A DNA stretch of 64,000 nt, taken from NCBI RefSeq assembly GCF_000027005.1, contig NC_012965.1, forward strand, positions 235,001 to 299,000, read 5' to 3'. This document shows, piece after piece, positions 29,801 to 38,898 of this stretch. Source of the stretch: Komagataella phaffii GS115 (Eukaryota; Ascomycota; Pichiomycetes; Pichiales; Pichiaceae). A program made the translations under genes and the position numbers. The stretch's first letter is position 1, and each line of letters begins with the position of its first letter. A model generated the notes under the pieces. That model searched no databases. It was not told where the DNA came from and worked only from the letters and a program-made list of their open reading frames with translations.

Positions 29801-30197
29801 TCAACCTCAACTACTAAACCCAGCTCAAGAATCTTCAGAGACTCCAAGCTTGGTACTACCGTCGTGGTCAAATAACAGCTTGTTGCAAAGCACCGGAAAT
29901 CCTAGTGCTTCATCTCCAACAAATGGCTACAATAATGCTGAAATGCACAACGACCAAGATCAAAATCAACAAACTCAAACTAAAGGTTTATTGGGAATCT
30001 CCATGCACACATCAATTTTTGATAAAACACCACTGCAAGATTCCAATGGCTCGTTGAAGGAGCCTTCCACCCAAAAATCGACTTCTTCCTCCAGTTACGC
30101 AAGACCAGCGGAGGGCATTGCGGAAGTTGCTAACAAAAGGTCCAAGACAGTGGTTGATCTTACGCTTTCTGATGAGGAAAATGACGGTGACCATTGA
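26833..30197 (+). CDS. SIZ1: SIZ/PIAS-type SUMO E3 ligase (spliced)
   Basis: Exons 26833-26871 and 26970-30197 give 1088 residues. Exon 1 encodes MDRQEPMSDEDYE. Exon 2 begins with a SAP DNA-binding motif (INTLRVSELKALCRATGRLVSGRKADLAERL, residues 18-48). A PINIT domain covers roughly 170-310. The SP-RING (about 330-390) has CPLSFSRMKYPCKSIYCEHVQCFD and CPLCSKK. SUMO-interacting motifs are VEVISLDSDSED near 450 and VVDLTLSDEE at the very C-terminus. The long tail is Gln/Asn/Ser-rich with proline runs. Siz ligases attach SUMO (Smt3) to septins, PCNA and other targets with E2 Ubc9. Siz1 versus Siz2/Nfi1 cannot be settled. Length exceeds S. cerevisiae Siz1 (904) because of the tail. Confidence 0.92.
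26872..26969 (+). other. Spliceosomal intron of SIZ1
   Basis: 98 nt: donor GTATGT, branch site TACTAAC, acceptor CCAG. It has phase 0. Without splicing, the frame would start inside the intron and miss the acidic N-terminus next to the SAP motif. Confidence 0.9.
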
Positions 30198-30198
30198 T

Positions 30199-30921
30199 CT
30201 ATTCAATAAAGGGTATAAGAGTCCCGGTACAAGATTTGTAATTTATATAATCACGGTTGAAAAATGCTACCAAGTATTGTTCTTCAAACTCGATTCTATG
30301 CTTGAAGAAACGCCGTAAAGTAAATAGGAACCCAATGAAACAGATTGGATTGCAGAGCATCAGCTGGGTTCCAAGAGCCCACCAGAAAAACCCAGCATAG
30401 CTAGGATGTCTTGTGTACTTGTACATACCGTTGGTAACCAAGACATGTTCTTTCTTCTTGGTGGTAGATATCATATGTGAAAAAGATCTTCCAGCTGTAA
30501 TCATAGCTGTTGATCGTAAAAATTGGCCAATAACAATAAAAATTAGGCCAAAAAATGAAATATATCGATGTGACTTCAAAGTTGGGAACCAGTGAGCTTC
30601 TAATACAACTTCAAATATTGCAAGTGAATGTGCTAGAATGTATTCAGCTCCGTTATTGATGAGAAAGGAGTCCAGACTAACTTTGTCAGTATTAAACTTT
30701 GCTGTGATATAATACTCCAGAAAATGAAACAGGGAAAGACATAATATGTAAAGTGGCAGTTGGAAGAGTTCTGATGTGAACAGAAAGGATAATGACAGCC
30801 CAAAAAGGACACCCAAGCTCAGAGAAATTGCCGAGACTTGGTGAAGATTGTTAGAGTCCAAAATTCTGGCTTTCTCCTGATCTTCCAATTGGCCTGGTTC
30901 CAAATTTTTGGAGCTGTTCAT
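30199..30921 (-). CDS. STE14: Protein-S-isoprenylcysteine O-methyltransferase Ste14
   Basis: 240 residues (S. cerevisiae 239). It is polytopic, with hydrophobic segments at about 30-50, 55-75, 95-115, 118-140 and 180-210. The catalytic, AdoMet-binding C-terminal signature is present: HVLVTNGMYKYTRHPSYAGFFWWALG, LFTLRRFFKHRIEFEEQYLVAFF and the NRDYINY end. Ste14 works in the ER membrane, methylating the prenylated cysteine left after CaaX processing of Ras, Rho proteins and a-factor. The Ras-like protein encoded at 34861-35790 ends in a CaaX box and would be a client. The stop codon is 1 bp from the SIZ1 stop, so the convergent transcripts must overlap. Confidence 0.95.
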   Translation of the reverse strand: MNSSKNLEPGQLEDQEKARILDSNNLHQVSAISLSLGVLFGLSLSFLFTSELFQLPLYILCLSLFHFLEYYITAKFNTDKVSLDSFLINNGAEYILAHSLAIFEVVLEAHWFPTLKSHRYISFFGLIFIVIGQFLRSTAMITAGRSFSHMISTTKKKEHVLVTNGMYKYTRHPSYAGFFWWALGTQLMLCNPICFIGFLFTLRRFFKHRIEFEEQYLVAFFNRDYINYKSCTGTLIPFIE

Positions 30922-31153
30922 ATCTTTGAAGCTACAATTTCGTTAGAGCTTCAACCTCTTGATATCCAATTTAAACTGTTTCAATCTACTTCCGTGGATA
31001 CCATAACGGGATGCCAACAATGTAGATAATGATGTTTGGATGTTGAAATTCTGCTAGAAAAAAAATTATTCGGTCCTAGACTATCTATCTATCTATACAA
31101 GACTGAACATATTCAGAGAACACACATTTTCTTTCCACACATATTGGTCAAGT

Positions 31154-31723
31154 ATGGGAAAAGCAAAAAAGACAAGAAAGTTTGCTCAAGTGAAAAGAAC
31201 TCTGAAGTCTACCGACCAAAGGTTGAAAAATAGCGTTCAGAAACCAAGGGACCCTAAAGATGATCCTGAACTGGTAAGATCAGTTCCACAAGTCTCATCG
31301 GCTCTTTTTTTCCAGTATAACCAAGCTATCAAACCTCCGTACCAGGTTCTCATAGATACCAATTTCATCAACTTTAGCATTCAAAAGAAAATCGATATAG
31401 TCCGCGGGATGATGGACACACTATATGCTAAATGCGTTCCTTTGATTACAGATTGTGTTGTTGCCGAATTGGAGAAATTGGGTCCAAAGTACAGAATTGC
31501 CTTGAAACTAGCCAAGGATCCCAGGATCAAAAGACTATCCTGCTCCCATAGGGGAACATATGCCGATGATTGCTTGGTTCATCGAGTCATACAACATAAG
31601 TGTTTCATCGTCGCAACAAACGATGCGGATCTGAAGAGAAGAGTAAGAAAAGTCCCTGGTATTCCGATTATGAGCGTAGGAGGCCATAAATATGAGATAG
31701 AAAGATTGCCAGAAGTGTTTTAA
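31154..31723 (+). CDS. FCF1: Fcf1, PIN-domain protein of the SSU processome
   Basis: 189 residues, the same length as S. cerevisiae Fcf1 (Utp24). A basic N-terminus ([18 protein letters not shown]) precedes a PIN domain with its acidic residues: [30 protein letters not shown] and [17 protein letters not shown]. It cuts or helps cut the 18S pre-rRNA 5' end (A1/A2 sites) in the nucleolus. The end is the conserved [11 protein letters not shown] (CTAT)4 tract lies in the leader at 31081-31096. The start matches the family's MGKAKKTRK. Confidence 0.97.
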   Translation: MGKAKKTRKFAQVKRTLKSTDQRLKNSVQKPRDPKDDPELVRSVPQVSSALFFQYNQAIKPPYQVLIDTNFINFSIQKKIDIVRGMMDTLYAKCVPLITDCVVAELEKLGPKYRIALKLAKDPRIKRLSCSHRGTYADDCLVHRVIQHKCFIVATNDADLKRRVRKVPGIPIMSVGGHKYEIERLPEVF

Positions 31724-31991
31724 AGGGTTTTTGTTTTAAAAAGTGTATATTATGAAAGGAAATAAGAACGAGGGTTTGGTATATTCTTGTGGCAAATCTT
31801 ACATAGTTCACGTATAACAATTATAATTTATTGTCATATAAAATAAGAGTGCTCTCGTATCACAGACCGCTGCTCATACGTTAGGCTCAAGAGTTCTTAC
31901 AACTACCAGCTTTTAACGCTAGATGAATATCTGCCCTTAATAATTCGAGCTTTTCCTCCTTCTTACCTTGACATCAAACTACATCAGAAAG

Positions 31992-33938
31992 ATGACCGAT
32001 GAATCAATCGCCCAGTTGAAAGATATGGGCTTCGATGAAGAAGTGGCTAGGCAAGCATTAGTTATGACAAACAATGATGTCACTGGCGCTTTGAGCTATT
32101 TATTTGGTGACGGTATTCCCAAGCAACAGCAAGGCGAAAATGAGGACACCCAACATCCAGAGGAGAAACCAAACCAACGGAGCGACAAGGAAAACGATCA
32201 GGAATTGGAAATAGAATCTGACCACGTTCAGAATACTGACATAAAATTGGCAGGATCAAGCTCAAGTTCATTGTCACCACCACCATTACCATCCCGAGAG
32301 ATTCATCTGGATGAAGAGATTCGGACAAAGATTGCAGCTTATGGATCGTTGCGGTCTGATGAGCCTGGAGTAATTGAGGAAGACAGTGACATTGAGGATG
32401 ATGATGATATGAGCTCTGTAGACTCCTCCGATGATTACACTGTCTACGATGACCCTTCCGCAACACAAAGAAATAGCTATATTCCTCCTATTCTAGTTCC
32501 CATCAATTATGAGTATTTTGAGAGCTATCTGGCTCCACTTATCATCACACTACACGAAATTCCAAGTTTCCGGAACCTGATTTTCAAATTAGAGTCTTTC
32601 AATGATTATGGGTATGAAAAAAATTGGTGGAAGGATAAAGATATCAAGATCGCTGGATCTGTAGGAAATAGGTTTGTTATGGAGTTACAAAGAGTAGTCG
32701 CCTTCTTGGACAATGCACCGTCAAAAAGATTTTTTGCTAGTATTCATAACCTGGTTCAACATTTGAGTAAAGATCTGCTGGCAGGTTTGAATGATATGGA
32801 GGGAGTTGAAGATTTTTTTCCTGCCTTTTTTAAATCACTCTCAGGCGCTGCTACTGGCGTTGATAATGAGAAACTACAGAGGTTATTCCAAAGTGAAATA
32901 ATTGAGATCTATAATGGAGAAGAACGTGAAAAACAGGTAGTAGAATGTTTTACTATTGAACCAGATGTTTTGAAGTGTAACATTTATCAGACATTCCATA
33001 AGTTGCTGTGGGAAAATGATTTTGAAAGATTGGGAATGATACATATCAACCGTTTAAGTGAGGTCATGGTCATTCCTATTTTGGGAAACCTGAATGAAAG
33101 CGTTTATGGTAGTTTTTCAGTTTCAGAGATATTTTACCCTCAAATTTATCTAAAAGAGAACGAACAGTTGATGAGATCTAAAATTGAGCTGAGACAGGAG
33201 TTGATCAACCAAAGGTTGAGCAATTCCAAGAAAATCATGGATATTTCAAGTTATCAAGGCAAAAGGGTTAATGATTTTTTGTCCACAACGGTCGAATACT
33301 TGCAAAATAAAGCAGAGGATGAAGAAATCCACAAGGCCTTACAAAACATCAATCAGATCAAAGATAACATAATCAAGGAAAAATTGTCAATAACTGACCA
33401 ACAGAATGCTATTGTGGAGAAATTAAACAGTAATATGGACCTGTTCAATATCCCAGGGATAGTGAAGGAAGAAAAATTAGACTGGGAACCGTATTTTCTT
33501 ACCTCAATAGTTCTTGATACTTCCAACATTTATTATTTTACCAAAAACTTTGAATCGAAGGAAACAGATTACTGTTGGTATCAGGTTCGATATTTCCATA
33601 GAGAGCATTCGAAGAGGGTCTCCAATTTCAACATTAGAAAAATAATGGACTTTTCCGAGATTCAGAATACAATCCATGAGTTTACGCGCTCGGGTATTTC
33701 AAACACGATGACCTTAACATATGTGAAAAGATCAGCCTTTTTTGACGAAGATCCATTGGACGTATTGCCAAACAATTTAGTCAAGTTTTTCAACAGGGAC
33801 AACGAGCAATTAGCGGAAAACTTACGTGAAAACTCTGACGAGGAATCGGAAGTCATCGATCTAACTAGAGACAGTGACAGCTACGAAGAATTTGACTCCT
33901 CTGCTGAATCAAATGGTGAATCGGCCCGGCGCATTTGA
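31992..33938 (+). CDS. RUP1: UBA-domain protein resembling Rup1 (Ubp2-Rsp5 adaptor)
   Basis: 648 residues from the ATG at 31992; S. cerevisiae Rup1 has 671. Residues 1-45 are a UBA domain (IAQLKDMGFDEEVARQALVMTNNDVTGALSYLFG). A charged, disordered region follows. The segment from about 160 to 590 looks like an inactive USP fold: PINYEYFESYLAPLIITLHEIPSFRNLIFKL near its start and a final YCWYQVRYFHREHSKRV strand where active USPs have GHYW; no Cys box is visible. A SUMO-interacting-type motif EVIDLTRDS lies near 622. Rup1 links Ubp2 to the ligase Rsp5 in S. cerevisiae. A catalytically dead USP25/28-like protein is the other reading, and the two may be the same thing. Confidence 0.6.
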   Translation: MTDESIAQLKDMGFDEEVARQALVMTNNDVTGALSYLFGDGIPKQQQGENEDTQHPEEKPNQRSDKENDQELEIESDHVQNTDIKLAGSSSSSLSPPPLPSREIHLDEEIRTKIAAYGSLRSDEPGVIEEDSDIEDDDDMSSVDSSDDYTVYDDPSATQRNSYIPPILVPINYEYFESYLAPLIITLHEIPSFRNLIFKLESFNDYGYEKNWWKDKDIKIAGSVGNRFVMELQRVVAFLDNAPSKRFFASIHNLVQHLSKDLLAGLNDMEGVEDFFPAFFKSLSGAATGVDNEKLQRLFQSEIIEIYNGEEREKQVVECFTIEPDVLKCNIYQTFHKLLWENDFERLGMIHINRLSEVMVIPILGNLNESVYGSFSVSEIFYPQIYLKENEQLMRSKIELRQELINQRLSNSKKIMDISSYQGKRVNDFLSTTVEYLQNKAEDEEIHKALQNINQIKDNIIKEKLSITDQQNAIVEKLNSNMDLFNIPGIVKEEKLDWEPYFLTSIVLDTSNIYYFTKNFESKETDYCWYQVRYFHREHSKRVSNFNIRKIMDFSEIQNTIHEFTRSGISNTMTLTYVKRSAFFDEDPLDVLPNNLVKFFNRDNEQLAENLRENSDEESEVIDLTRDSDSYEEFDSSAESNGESARRI

Positions 33939-34860
33939 AGGAGCCGTGTTAATTCCGGGACCTGTTAGAGGCTGAACAAAGGGTTGACAATAAAGGAGAG
34001 ACACCTCACTCATAATGTCAAACATGCATGCACGCATCGTTACTTACTGCCCTGTGCTCCGCCCAGTAGGCAGGAATGGTGCCACAAAATGTTTGGAGGG
34101 TAATAAAATCAGCCAATGGTGATTAGCCTTCACTCGTCTTAGTCGGAAGACCTCTCCTACGCAGGCACGGCCTGTTTTTTTCTTTATTAGATATAAATAA
34201 AAAAGAAACGAGATTGGCAACAGCCTTTAACCTGCCATCCGATTACCGTTTAACGCAGGTGGGATTGGCCCTAATCATTACTTGGTAGCACAACATTAGC
34301 GAACAGTCAAACACAAATTCTGCCGGGAGACTAAAACGGCGCATCTGTCAACGAATTGAATTCACCAGCTCGGCCCAAAGATGAGTGGAAGACCCGATTT
34401 AGGTTACTATGGTGCTGGAGTCTAAACAGTACCTTACTCATCCTTTATGCCGTTGTGAATGTAGAGAGAGGGAAAAGAAAATAACCGACGTCAGCCCTTT
34501 TTTGGCCCACCGTTTCTACAAAGAAACACCACTGCCACCAAAACAGCATTTTATTCTCCATCTTTCTTTGTTTCTATTATTGCTTCCCAATCTCTGACCA
34601 TCTCGGTTGTGCAATCACTAGGATTAGTCCCCAGTGTAACAATAGATTGGATGATATCTGGCTATTATAATTCTCAACGGTTTCCCAGTATTTCGGGTGC
34701 AGCGAAATCGTATCGTAATGTCACAATCAGCGAGAAACAATAACGATTTTCTCTTCCTTTTACCTTTTGATTTTGGCTTTTTTTCCTCACCCTTCAGTTG
34801 TTTGCCACTCAAAATAGCTCATCGCATTGTCTCTGTGTTGTTGAGCTAGTCAGTTATTAG
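33939..34860. other. Long promoter/leader region of the Ras-like gene
   Basis: 922 bases between RUP1 and the Ras-like gene, both rightward. It has several CCAAT or ATTGG pentamers, T-rich tracts near 34170 and 34780, and several short upstream reading frames, including a 14-codon one at 34381-34425. No tRNA or conserved protein is seen. The length suggests a complex promoter or a long leader. Confidence 0.5.
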
Positions 34861-35790
34861 ATGGACCGTAGAAGGGAGTTGAATATCCTAATGCTGGGCA
34901 ATGTAGGTGTTGGGAAGTCCTCAATCACCCTACAGTTTGTCCAGAATCAAATGCCGGAGCACCATGATGACGATATAGAAGACACGTACAGTAGAGTCTG
35001 GGAGATCGAGGGGAAGGAGTACCAGATAAACATTCTTGATACTGCTGACTCCTCCCAATCGACCATGGAGACTGATCTACAATCCGATCACAGAAGACAG
35101 CAGATTCTCGCAACCCAAGGAATTATACTGGCCTTCCGTATCAATTCCAAGGACTCCTTTGATAATTTATCAAACATTCTCCGAAATCTTAGCCGCATAC
35201 GGGGGAACTCTTTACCTCCAATATTACTCCTGGGGAACATGATGGACTTGGAAGATGAAAGGGAAGTTTCTAGAACGGAAGCCGAGTACCTCCAGTATCA
35301 GTACAAACTTGACGACTATATCGAGGCTAGTGCATCTATGAGGCTAAACGTTGACGACGTGTTCACTAGAATGATAGAGCTTATACTAGATATCCCAGAT
35401 AGTAAACCACATAGTGCCAACGACAGCCAGGTCGGCATACGCCAGAACTCTTCGATGCAAGGAGAGTCTAAACATGATAGAAACATAGACGATGAAGATT
35501 TCAAACTCATGAGAGAGGAGAGCTATGATGAACGCAGTCGCAGTTTATCCCAGGTTTCACAAGATGACCATAGACTATCACCTTCACTCCATCAATCTTC
35601 GGCAATCTCCGGCAGGGAAGCTAAACCTGTCGCCGAGGAGCCAAGTAAAAATCAAAATGGGATAACTGAAAATAATCAAGTTACCACCGGCAATGAGAAT
35701 AAGGATAGTAGAGAACTCCACTCTGTGAATAAGACTGCTGTCTCTGCTGTCAAAGAAAAAAGGGCTACAAGCTGTTGCATATTGATGTGA
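34861..35790 (+). CDS. Atypical Ras-like small GTPase with CaaX box
   Basis: 309 residues. The P-loop GNVGVGKS (13-20) and the switch I threonine (EDTYSR, Thr42) are normal. G3 is DTAD rather than DTAG, and the usual catalytic Gln is replaced by Ser (DTADSSQST, 60-68). Switch II carries extra residues. G4 is NMMD (126-129) instead of NKxD, while G5 is EASA. A 130-residue disordered Ser/Glu tail leads to CCILM, a CaaX box (CILM) that Ste14 and its partners could process. Loss of both the G3 glycine and Gln61 predicts poor GTP hydrolysis or altered nucleotide binding. It resembles Ras/Rsr1/Rheb proteins but fits none closely. I give no symbol. Confidence 0.85.
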   Translation: MDRRRELNILMLGNVGVGKSSITLQFVQNQMPEHHDDDIEDTYSRVWEIEGKEYQINILDTADSSQSTMETDLQSDHRRQQILATQGIILAFRINSKDSFDNLSNILRNLSRIRGNSLPPILLLGNMMDLEDEREVSRTEAEYLQYQYKLDDYIEASASMRLNVDDVFTRMIELILDIPDSKPHSANDSQVGIRQNSSMQGESKHDRNIDDEDFKLMREESYDERSRSLSQVSQDDHRLSPSLHQSSAISGREAKPVAEEPSKNQNGITENNQVTTGNENKDSRELHSVNKTAVSAVKEKRATSCCILM

Positions 35791-36592
35791 TTTGTCTCAC
35801 TTTTGGAGTGTTTTCTTTTGCTAGGATTGTTTGGTTTTACCCTATCATTATTTTTCACATTGACCCCCTCAATTATTTCACCGTTACAATGCCAAGGTCA
35901 ACACCGAACAATTATCAAGAACCGTTCCGCTTTGCATAAATCAGCTTAGAGGGCTCATCAACGCTCAAAGTAGAAGTACGTTTATACGTCACGTGACCAT
36001 TTATGTGGCCCCTTTGCTGTTTCACTTCAAGCCCTTGGAGCTTTGACACGCCATGAGAAAAAGGACCCGGCCTTTTTAGAAAGCCAATTAGTCCTCTACT
36101 AGAATCACTAAATTTTACGTTATAATAGTGAATGCATTTTATGTAGGTTTAATAGTAATAGGAGTTAGGTATATTTTTTTTCTATCTTTTTCTTTTTCTC
36201 GGCGATATGTGATTATAGTAAAGATCAGAGGAAAACCAAGATCTGAACTGAAATGCAATTGAGTAGCCATTTTAGCCGTTCAGCATGAAAAAAGAGATCC
36301 AGCAATCGAAAAATCCGAATAGAGAGGGGTTTGATTCCACGGCAACCAGCTGGACATTAAACTTTAGTTATTGATTAACATTGATTAACACCCAGTAAGT
36401 GACCCAGTAAAAATGTGATGATATTAAAGTTGAAATTCCGGTTCATCGACGCCATATCCGATAATTGAAAAGACCGAAAACAAGAGACTTAGTCTATGTG
36501 ACAGTAGTAGTCATGAATTCAAATGATTTTTTCACCTTAGGCTGATGACTATTCTGATTTGATTCCTTTGGTTTCGACTGATCCTTCATTTC
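35791..36592. other. Long convergent intergenic region with short tandem duplications
   Basis: 802 bases between two convergent stop codons, where yeast usually has 50-300. It holds a CACGTG at 35990, pyrimidine tracts near 36170-36200, and two adjacent duplications: TTGATTAACA twice (36371-36390) and ACCCAGTAA twice (36390-36410). No reading frame or tRNA is supported. A hidden RNA gene is possible but unproven. Confidence 0.45.
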
Positions 36593-38898
36593 TTAAGGAA
36601 TCTGTCTAATTTGATCTATATTTATGGCTTGATTACTTTTGAGACTTGCAGCAGAACTCTTCATGGAATTAATCAAATACGATTCTCTAGTAGAGTCCAA
36701 CCTCGTAAGCCATGAGCTATCGGCCGAAAGCTTAGAAAATAAGTACCCAAGTAAGGAATCACCAGCGCCAGTGACATTAATAATTTCATCGGAAGGGACA
36801 ACATCGAGCACTGGAAAATGTTGTACTAGAACACCAATTCTACCAACTCCGACTGGTTTACCCTTGGTCAGGAAAGAGAAAGTCGACACACTGCCAATAA
36901 TTTTTGAACCTTTGATTAGATTGTCGTATTTGTCACAATCTGTAATGATTTGGAAAACAATTATTCCATTCTTACCATCTTTAACAATAATATTGTTGAA
37001 AAAAGGAAGTAACCTGAATGTTTTTGTCAAAAATCCCTGTTCAAGTAAAGGCCTCAAATAATCATTTCTTTCAAATTCTCTGTCCAAAGCGTGTCTGACA
37101 TTGTAGTCCAGTCCTAGCGAATCCACAACAGGAAACCATTCATTTTGATAAGCATCAAAGAGACAATTATCATGGAATTCGTTAAATATTGCGTTCAGTT
37201 CGGTGACAGTTGGTGTTATCAGTTTCACTGAATTGTGAGGGAATATTCGCAGATTATTTAACTTTCCCAGTTTGGCTGCCTTGATAGCAGACGCTGGTTC
37301 AATGACCACATCAAAATCTTCAAGCTTCACAATGGAGTCAATCAACGAATTACTCAAATTGCAGTCTAAAAGAACCCATCTAGGTTGATATTTTCCCAAG
37401 CATTCCATGGCATGCTCTATGGAAATATTTTCAACCACTTTCATGTCGGCACTGGCGACAACCAAAGCACCAGAATGATCATGGATGGACACGTACGTTC
37501 CTGTGGGGAAATTCTCAGAGATTGAAACAGCGTCAGTGGCCATTCCACAAGATTTCATAGTCTCCATCAAGCCCCTGCCTAACAGGTCATTTCCCACAGC
37601 AGAGCAGAGTCGGGTTTCCACGAACGAGCCATGATCTCTCGAAGCCAGATGTGTAGCGAGTGCAACATTGAATCCTACGCCTCCTATAGACTGTGCGTGT
37701 GTTCCTGGGTTTGAATCATTCGCAATATAGCCGGATTGAAGAGAGCACATAGTATCGTGGGCAATAGACCCCACTATCACAGCCTCAACCTTTTGAGGGA
37801 TTCTCGGAGTGTTAAGGGAGGGATTAAATTTAGCTTTGTTTTTATTAGGGATTGATGACTTGAAAATTAGTAAATGCTATTATGAAGAAGAAAAAAATGG
37901 CTTTAACTTACTTCATTCTTTGTCAAACTAGCCAATTCTGTCGCTATTTGTGATGCAATCTTGGCGTTATTTAGTACAAATTGGGCATTACATTCAACGC
38001 TCTTACCGTTGGTCTTATGATATATTTTGTCCAATAAAAATGGAGTGACATTCTTTCCAGATATTTCTAGCACTTTCGCTTCTTGCAAAGCATCCTCAAT
38101 GATAGAGTTGATGAAGTTAAGGTCCAATGCAGATTCTAATGGAGGTGGAATACAGAACAATTGGCCATTATCCAAACCCATGTTTAGACTTGCAAATATC
38201 ATAGATGCGGCTTCTTTGGGAGACGAAAATTCAAACGGAGACGCAACATTGGAAGATCTTGTGTAAAATCCAGGGACATGTTTTCCGAAAGGGGCATTGC
38301 CGTCATTAAACGTACAAACAGGAACTCCCTTGGTTTCTAAATATTCCATTGTTCTTGGAACATCCAAGATTGACTTGGGTCCACTGCAGACAACTGCAAC
38401 ATCTGTTCGAGACAATTCCTCCAAATCGGCACTGACATCCATGGTCACTTCACCATTTCTATGAACACCTCCCAATCCTCCTGTCGCAAAAACTTTTATT
38501 CCCGCCATTTTGGAAAGCATCATAGTGCTGGCTATAGTGGTTCCCCCCGTTAAACCGCGTGCCACTACATACGGAATATCTCTTCTCGACGTTTTATGTT
38601 TTGGAAGTCCAGATGATGCTGGATCTGCCAACAATCTCAGGTCCTCAGTGCTCAAGCCAACTTTCGGACTGCCATTAATGAACGCAATTGTAGCCGGGAT
38701 GGCACTCTGGTCTCTTATAACATGCTCTACCTCATTGGCAAGCTCCAAGTTTTGTGGATAGGGCAAGCCATGGGTAATGATGGTGGACTCCAATGACACC
38801 ACAGGGATGTTATTTTTCACAGCATGCTGGACTTCCTCACTGACAATTGGCGCCGAGTAATGAAGCGGCCGCCTGAAGTTCAAAAAACGGCGCAACAT
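36593..38898 (-). CDS. Bifunctional pseudouridine-5'-phosphate glycosidase / pseudouridine kinase (spliced)
   Basis: Exon 1 38898-37912 and exon 2 37858-36593 give 750 residues. Residues 1-329 are a PsuG glycosidase: VVSLESTIITHGLPYPQN, GLTGGTTIASTM, FATGGLGGVHR, DVSADLEEL, CSGPKSILD and TPFLLDKI. Residues 330-750 are a PfkB-type kinase: GSIAHD, GGVGFNVA, AVGNDLLGRGL and the catalytic NVTGAGDSLLGYL. The kinase half has no ATG of its own near its start, and the spliced frame runs directly into it. Together they phosphorylate pseudouridine and split the C-C glycosidic bond, giving uracil and ribose 5-phosphate for RNA salvage. This fusion is known in fungi and other eukaryotes, but S. cerevisiae lacks the pathway. 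The N-terminus (MLRRFLNFRRPLHYSAP) resembles a mitochondrial presequence. Confidence 0.9.
37859..37911 (-). other. Spliceosomal intron joining the PsuG and PsuK halves
   Basis: 53 nt on the minus strand: donor GTAAGT at 37911-37906, branch-like TACTAAT, acceptor TTTCAAG ending at 37859. The phase is 0. An in-frame TAA lies just after the donor, so unspliced RNA would give only the glycosidase. Confidence 0.88.

Noticed and set aside
36300..36355. tRNA-like T-arm (GGGTTTGATTCC)
   Set aside because: The sequence resembles a T loop, but no A box, anticodon arm or acceptor stem can be built around it.
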